This document shows positions 8,183 through 12,105 of a DNA stretch of 12,105 nucleotides, piece by piece (within the stretch, counting starts at the first letter, position 1; each line of letters opens with the position of its first letter). The position numbers were made by a program, and so were the translations under genes. The stretch comes from Acidobacteriaceae bacterium (GTDB lineage: Bacteria; Acidobacteriota; Terriglobia; Terriglobales; Acidobacteriaceae), in contig PMBA01000194.1 in NCBI GenBank assembly GCA_003152795.1, positions 14,517-26,621 of the forward strand, written 5' to 3'. Below the pieces are notes generated by a model. The model worked only from the letters and a program-made list of their open reading frames with translations, was not told the DNA's origin and did not search any database.

Positions 8183-8186
8183 CCCT

Positions 8187-11100
8187 ATGAAAGCGTCAGC
8201 GTCGTTGCGTCTGTTCTTTTTCGCGGTCCTGCTCTTGCTCGTCCGCCAATCTGCCTTTGCCCAGGGTGCCGCCACCGGCGACCTTCACGTCATTGTGAAA
8301 GATCCGAAGGGCAGCGCGGTCACCACCGCCGCCGTCACCGTGCGCGATGTCGCCAAGGGTCTGGAACGCGCCGGCAGCAGCGATGGACAGGGCGGCTACA
8401 GCGTGCGGCAGTTGGCTCCCGGCACATATTCCGTCATCGTGGACGCATCGGGCTTCGCCAAAGCCGAAGCCACCGGCATCGCCATCACCGTCGGCGAGAT
8501 GGCCGAGTTACCCGTCACCCTCACCGTTGCCGGCGGCAGGGAAATCGTCGAAGTCAGCTCCCAGGCGGAGTTGGTCGAGACGGCCCGCAGTTCCACGACC
8601 GACACCATCGGCGAGCGCCGCATCGACAACCTGCCCATCAATGGCCGCAACTACATCCAGTTCACGCTCACCGACTCGCAGGTGCAGCATGACAGCGCTC
8701 CTAACCTCGGCGCCGCGCCAACTTCCGGCCTCAACATGAGCGGCCAGCGCGGTCGCTCCAACCTGGTCAACGTCGATGGCGCCGATGCCACCGACAATTC
8801 CACCAACGGCGTGCGTTCCACCGTCTCCCAGGAAGCCGTGCAGGAATTCCAGATCATCACCAACAACTACGCCGCCGAATATGGCCGCGCCGCCGGCGGC
8901 GTCGTCAACATCATCACCCGCTCCGGATCGAACGATTTCCACGGCGATGTCTACGGATATCTCCGCAATCGCAATTTCCAGGCCGTCAACCCTTTCAGCA
9001 CCGTCTCCAACCCCGCCTACACTCGCGTGCAGGGCGGAGTCGCCTTCGGCGGCCCTATCAAGAAAGGCAAAACCTACTATTACTTTTCCTATGAGACAAC
9101 CCGCCGGCATGAAACCGGATTTTCCAGCATCGGGCAAGGCAACTGGGGCCTGACCCCCTTCGACACAACCCAGGTCGGCCTGCCTTTCGGCAGTTTGCAA
9201 CTCACCCCGGATCAGATCGCTTTCCTCACCGACCCCGCCGTCCTCGGACTGGAGCAAGTGAGTCCGGCCTACGCCAATGAGGTAGGACAGTATGCTGTGC
9301 TGGCCGGAGCGTCGTCCGGCCAGGCTGTAAATGGATTCTGGCCGACGGATTTAGTAAAGGGCTTGACGGGCGGCGGCCTCAATAGCTTTGCGGGTTTCCC
9401 TACCTCTTGCGCTCCTCCAGGCCCGTGTTCTCCCGTGCCGTTGTCTTTCCAGACCCTGTCTTCTCAAACCGGGAACTTCCCGGTGTTTGAGGGCACCAGC
9501 CTGTATTCGCTGCGCCTCGACCACAACGTAAACAGCAATAACCGCCTCTCGTTGCACGCCAATGTCAGCCCGAGTACCGTCAACGGAATCGAAGTCAGCG
9601 GCCAGGATCAGCCCTTCGGCCAAAACGCCTATTCCCGCACCTCCCAGCAAACCTACCGCGATGCTGCCGGCATGGTGCAGGACACGTGGACGATCGGCAC
9701 GAACAAAGTCAATGAGGTCACCTTCCAGTTCGCACGCCGTGGGTTGGCTTATTTTTACAACACGGCGATCCCGTCGGGCTCGGACCCCGCCGTCAACATT
9801 CCCGGCTTTGCCTATTTTGGTCGCGAGCCTTACTCCTATATTCAGCGGACCGAGAAACGCTATCAGTTCAAGGATAATTTTTCCTGGAGCCTTGGCCGCC
9901 ACGAAACCAAGTTTGGCGTGGACTTCAACTATCTCGACCTCAAAGCCATCTTCACCGTGAATTACGGGGGCGTGTATGATTTCGGCACTTTCGGCGCCGC
10001 CACCCTGGGCTTCGCCAACCCCATCCCTGGCACCCTGCCCAATTTCCCCGACTTGTCTCCCGTGCAGTCCTATGGCGCCGGCCTCCCGCAGGACTTCGTT
10101 CAGGGCATTGGAAGTCCCAGCGACACATTCACCAACAAGCCTCTGGGTGTTTTCTGGCAGGATTCCTGGCGCGTGCGCCCCAACTTCACGGTCAACGTCG
10201 GCGTGCGCTACGACGTGGAATTCCCTCCGCAGTTCACACCTCCCAAGGGGCTGGCTCTAGCCGCTTACAACGCTTTGGGAGTGCAGAAAGGCATCCAGAC
10301 CGACACGAACAACATTCAGCCGCGCATCGGCATTGCCTGGGATCCCAAGAACGACGGCAAGACTGTCGTCCGCGCTTCCTTCGGAATGTTCTATGACCAC
10401 CCCTTGCTCGGCTTGTATTTCCTCGGCGATGCCTCCGACGGCTCCAGCAGCGGGCAGTTGGCATTTGGCCCCGGCACCATTTGCGGCGGCGCCGGCAATC
10501 CCGGCAATCTGAATGCGATTACCATCTTTCAAGGTCTCCCCATCAATGTCGCCGGTTCGCCCTGTGCCGTCTCCGGAAACCAGTCTGTACTCACCGCGCT
10601 CGGATATGAGCCCAATCAGCAACAGTTTCAGTCCTTGAATTTCCCCACATCGATCTTCCTCAACCAGAACTATCTGAACCCCGCGACCTCCTTCCCGCTC
10701 GGATTCCAACCCTTCGGCTATCCCCAGGGCAAAAACTTCGTCTATGCCTACTCGCAGCAGGCGAACTTGAGCGTCGAGAAGGATCTGGGCAACGGCTTTG
10801 CCCTGAATCTGGCCTACAACTTCAACGGCGGACGCCATCTCAACCGGCCCATCAATGCCAATACCGTCCGCGGCGATCTGATGGTGGCAAACTTCAATGC
10901 AGCCCTGGCCGCCGGCCAGACGCCCGCCAGCCCGTTCACCGTTACCGGCTGCGGAGTCACCGGAGCCGGCGTTCCCTACGTCGATGCCTCGCTCATGAAT
11001 TTCTTCCGTCCCTCTGGGTTGAACCCATCCGTTGCCGCCTACTACCTTAACTCCGTCCCTGGAGGCGCGGCTTGCGTCGGCCTGGCGCAGCAGATACTGC

Positions 11101-11924
11101 AAAGCCTGGCCGGCCAGCACTTCAACACAAACTGCGATCCTACAACCTTCATCGGATGCGTCCCCTTCGGCGACATGGATGCCAACTTCTCCAATGGCAG
11201 CTCGGTGTATCACGGCCTCAGCGCCAATCTCCGCAAGCGCTTCAACAACCACTACGAGTTTCTCGCCTCCTACACCTGGTCGCACGCCATCGACGATTCC
11301 ACCGACTTGCAATCGACCCTCACTCCGCAGGACAGCTACTTCCCGGGTTCGGATCGCTCGACCTCGCTGTTTGACCAGCGCCAGCGCTTCGTCTTCAGCG
11401 GTGTCTACCAGACCGGCAAGCTCTCCGGCGCCGGCTTTGCCAGCAAGCTCTTCAGCAACTGGACCTTTGCTCCTCTTATCGAGTTCGGTTCGGGACGTCC
11501 CTTTAACATCATCACTGCCGGCGACGACAACCTTCAGTTGTCTTCCCTTACCGGTCGCCCCAACACCGTCACCAACCCAGCCTGCGGCACCATCTACAAA
11601 AGCAAATATTCGCCCACTGGCGTGTTCCAGGAACCTTGCATCCTGCCCTTTGTCCTGACCGGCACCACGCCGACTCTTGCCCAGCTCGACGGCAACCTCG
11701 GACGCAACGCCGGGATCACGCCATGGACCGTCTTCAACGACATCCGAGTCGCCAGGAAGATCTACTTTGGCGAACGCTTTAACATGGACCTGATGGCCGA
11801 TCTGTTCAACATCGCCAATCGCTTCAACGTGGCCGCGGTGAGCCCGCTCTTCAGCAACGCCGGTCAGCCCACTGCCTCCTTCGACCCGCGCCAGTTCCAG
11901 TTTGCCTTGAAATTGAACTGGTGA
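8187..11924 (+). CDS. TonB-dependent receptor with carboxypeptidase-regulatory-like domain (Oar-like)
   Basis: This is an outer-membrane receptor of 1245 residues. From the ATG at 8187 the order is: signal peptide (1-25, hydrophobic LFFFAVLLLLV, cleavage after AFA); a carboxypeptidase-regulatory-like beta-sandwich (about 30-115, with DGQGGYSVRQLAPGTYSV); a plug with NLPINGRNY (148-156) and AAEYGRAAGGVVNIITRSG (229-247); then a long beta-barrel with YTWSHAIDD and FDQRQRFVFSG late in the chain and a terminal FALKLNW ending in the aromatic typical of outer-membrane proteins. Several cysteine pairs, such as SCAPPGPCS, could be loop disulfides. This family is related to Myxococcus Oar and is expanded in Acidobacteriota, often linked to uptake of large substrates such as glycans. 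The ligand here cannot be told. No partner lipoprotein or hydrolase gene is adjacent on either side. I see no clear TonB box. Confidence 0.94.
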   Translation: MKASASLRLFFFAVLLLLVRQSAFAQGAATGDLHVIVKDPKGSAVTTAAVTVRDVAKGLERAGSSDGQGGYSVRQLAPGTYSVIVDASGFAKAEATGIAITVGEMAELPVTLTVAGGREIVEVSSQAELVETARSSTTDTIGERRIDNLPINGRNYIQFTLTDSQVQHDSAPNLGAAPTSGLNMSGQRGRSNLVNVDGADATDNSTNGVRSTVSQEAVQEFQIITNNYAAEYGRAAGGVVNIITRSGSNDFHGDVYGYLRNRNFQAVNPFSTVSNPAYTRVQGGVAFGGPIKKGKTYYYFSYETTRRHETGFSSIGQGNWGLTPFDTTQVGLPFGSLQLTPDQIAFLTDPAVLGLEQVSPAYANEVGQYAVLAGASSGQAVNGFWPTDLVKGLTGGGLNSFAGFPTSCAPPGPCSPVPLSFQTLSSQTGNFPVFEGTSLYSLRLDHNVNSNNRLSLHANVSPSTVNGIEVSGQDQPFGQNAYSRTSQQTYRDAAGMVQDTWTIGTNKVNEVTFQFARRGLAYFYNTAIPSGSDPAVNIPGFAYFGREPYSYIQRTEKRYQFKDNFSWSLGRHETKFGVDFNYLDLKAIFTVNYGGVYDFGTFGAATLGFANPIPGTLPNFPDLSPVQSYGAGLPQDFVQGIGSPSDTFTNKPLGVFWQDSWRVRPNFTVNVGVRYDVEFPPQFTPPKGLALAAYNALGVQKGIQTDTNNIQPRIGIAWDPKNDGKTVVRASFGMFYDHPLLGLYFLGDASDGSSSGQLAFGPGTICGGAGNPGNLNAITIFQGLPINVAGSPCAVSGNQSVLTALGYEPNQQQFQSLNFPTSIFLNQNYLNPATSFPLGFQPFGYPQGKNFVYAYSQQANLSVEKDLGNGFALNLAYNFNGGRHLNRPINANTVRGDLMVANFNAALAAGQTPASPFTVTGCGVTGAGVPYVDASLMNFFRPSGLNPSVAAYYLNSVPGGAACVGLAQQILQSLAGQHFNTNCDPTTFIGCVPFGDMDANFSNGSSVYHGLSANLRKRFNNHYEFLASYTWSHAIDDSTDLQSTLTPQDSYFPGSDRSTSLFDQRQRFVFSGVYQTGKLSGAGFASKLFSNWTFAPLIEFGSGRPFNIITAGDDNLQLSSLTGRPNTVTNPACGTIYKSKYSPTGVFQEPCILPFVLTGTTPTLAQLDGNLGRNAGITPWTVFNDIRVARKIYFGERFNMDLMADLFNIANRFNVAAVSPLFSNAGQPTASFDPRQFQFALKLNW

Positions 11925-12027
11925 AATTGAGGATGTAAGTAACGCGAGGAAAGTTTTGCGGCGGCCGCGGTTTGCATGCGCGGCAGTCTTGAAAGGGCAA
12001 CAAATTTGAAGGGGCGGCAAGAAAGAC

Positions 12028-12105
12028 GGTTCGTATCAGGACATCGCTTCAGCGATGCCGTAAACCGCCAGCCATCAATCGCCCCTTCAGGGTCTGGGCG
12101 TCGAA
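12028..12105 (+). repeat. Palindromic intergenic repeat element, copy B (cut by the window edge)
   Basis: This is the second copy of the purD-purE element in the same orientation. It starts about 105 bases after the receptor stop. Positions 12030-12060 match 1134-1164 at 28 of 31 positions. The first hairpin pairs CATCGCT (12042-12048) with AGCGATG (12051-12057) around a TC loop. A 20-base spacer unrelated to that of copy A leads to a second GCCCCTT-AGGG arm (12081-12093), partly degraded as a palindrome. The element may continue beyond the window. Confidence 0.75.

Larger units (their letters stand above)
7788..8186. other. Divergent intergenic region between the DDAH-like gene and the TonB-dependent receptor
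   Basis: This stretch of nearly 400 bases must hold the start signals of both flanking genes. Besides the TATATT box for the minus-strand gene and the AGGAG site for the receptor, I see nothing firm. A TTGCCT (8049-8054) and TACATA (8073-8078) pair, 18 bases apart, is a weak + strand promoter candidate with only 3 of 6 matches in the -10. The receptor frame stays open back to a TTG at 7899, but those codons give a basic, proline-rich sequence with no export signal, so I treat it as untranslated leader. No tRNA, known riboswitch or long inverted repeat was recognised. Confidence 0.5.

Noticed and set aside
7899..8186. 96-codon N-terminal extension of the receptor from a TTG
   Set aside because: It would bury the signal peptide. 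The ATG at 8187 has AGGAG at good spacing and begins a canonical signal sequence.
11964..11984. GCCGCG/CGCGGC inverted repeat after the receptor as an intrinsic terminator
   Set aside because: The nine-base loop is large and no T-run follows; in a GC-rich sequence such a short stem is expected by chance.
10257..12020. 587-codon minus-strand open frame opposite the receptor
   Set aside because: Antisense shadow: the + strand encodes a continuous barrel ending in the expected aromatic residue, and the antisense product has only Gly/Val/Glu-rich sequence without motifs. It also runs into the non-coding 3' region.

Overview
The window reads as ordinary chromosome from a GC-rich bacterium, most likely an Acidobacteriota (Terriglobia / Koribacter-like) member. 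That placement is an inference. It rests on the large TonB-dependent receptor with an N-terminal carboxypeptidase-regulatory-like domain and the NLPINGRNY plug motif, a family greatly expanded in that phylum, and on a small secreted protein that resembles acidobacterial hypotheticals from memory. I see no phage, transposase, CRISPR array, tRNA or rRNA, and no clear novel multi-gene system.

Layout. At the left edge, on the + strand, lie a 5'-truncated purD (2-1111) and purE (1220-1726), two steps of de novo purine synthesis. A palindromic repeat element (about 1131-1206) separates them. purE converges on a run of four minus-strand genes, which in transcription order are: a DDAH/arginine-deiminase-like hydrolase (7787-6930), a small exported protein (6824-6420), mfd (6318-2770) and galU (2667-1750). 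The gaps between these four are each about 100 bases, so independent promoters are as likely as one operon. A divergent intergenic region (7788-8186) separates them from a 1245-residue outer-membrane TonB-dependent receptor on the + strand (8187-11924). The right edge (about 12028-12105) carries a second, direct-oriented copy of the repeat found between purD and purE.

How the genes relate. PurD makes GAR and PurE interconverts N5-CAIR and CAIR. GalU makes UDP-glucose for envelope polysaccharides, and Mfd couples transcription to nucleotide excision repair. The receptor probably imports or binds a large ligand. The hydrolase probably acts on a guanidino compound. There is no obvious shared pathway beyond purD-purE.

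The most notable observations are: (1) a pair of diverged, co-oriented multi-hairpin repeats, each downstream of a + strand gene, one of them running to within about 15 bases of the purE start codon; (2) an in-frame four-residue loss in PurD inside an otherwise highly conserved PNTGGMGAY loop; (3) a low-complexity repeated tract spanning the galU start codon; (4) a start-site correction for the DDAH-like gene; and (5) a small secreted protein of unknown function just upstream of mfd.
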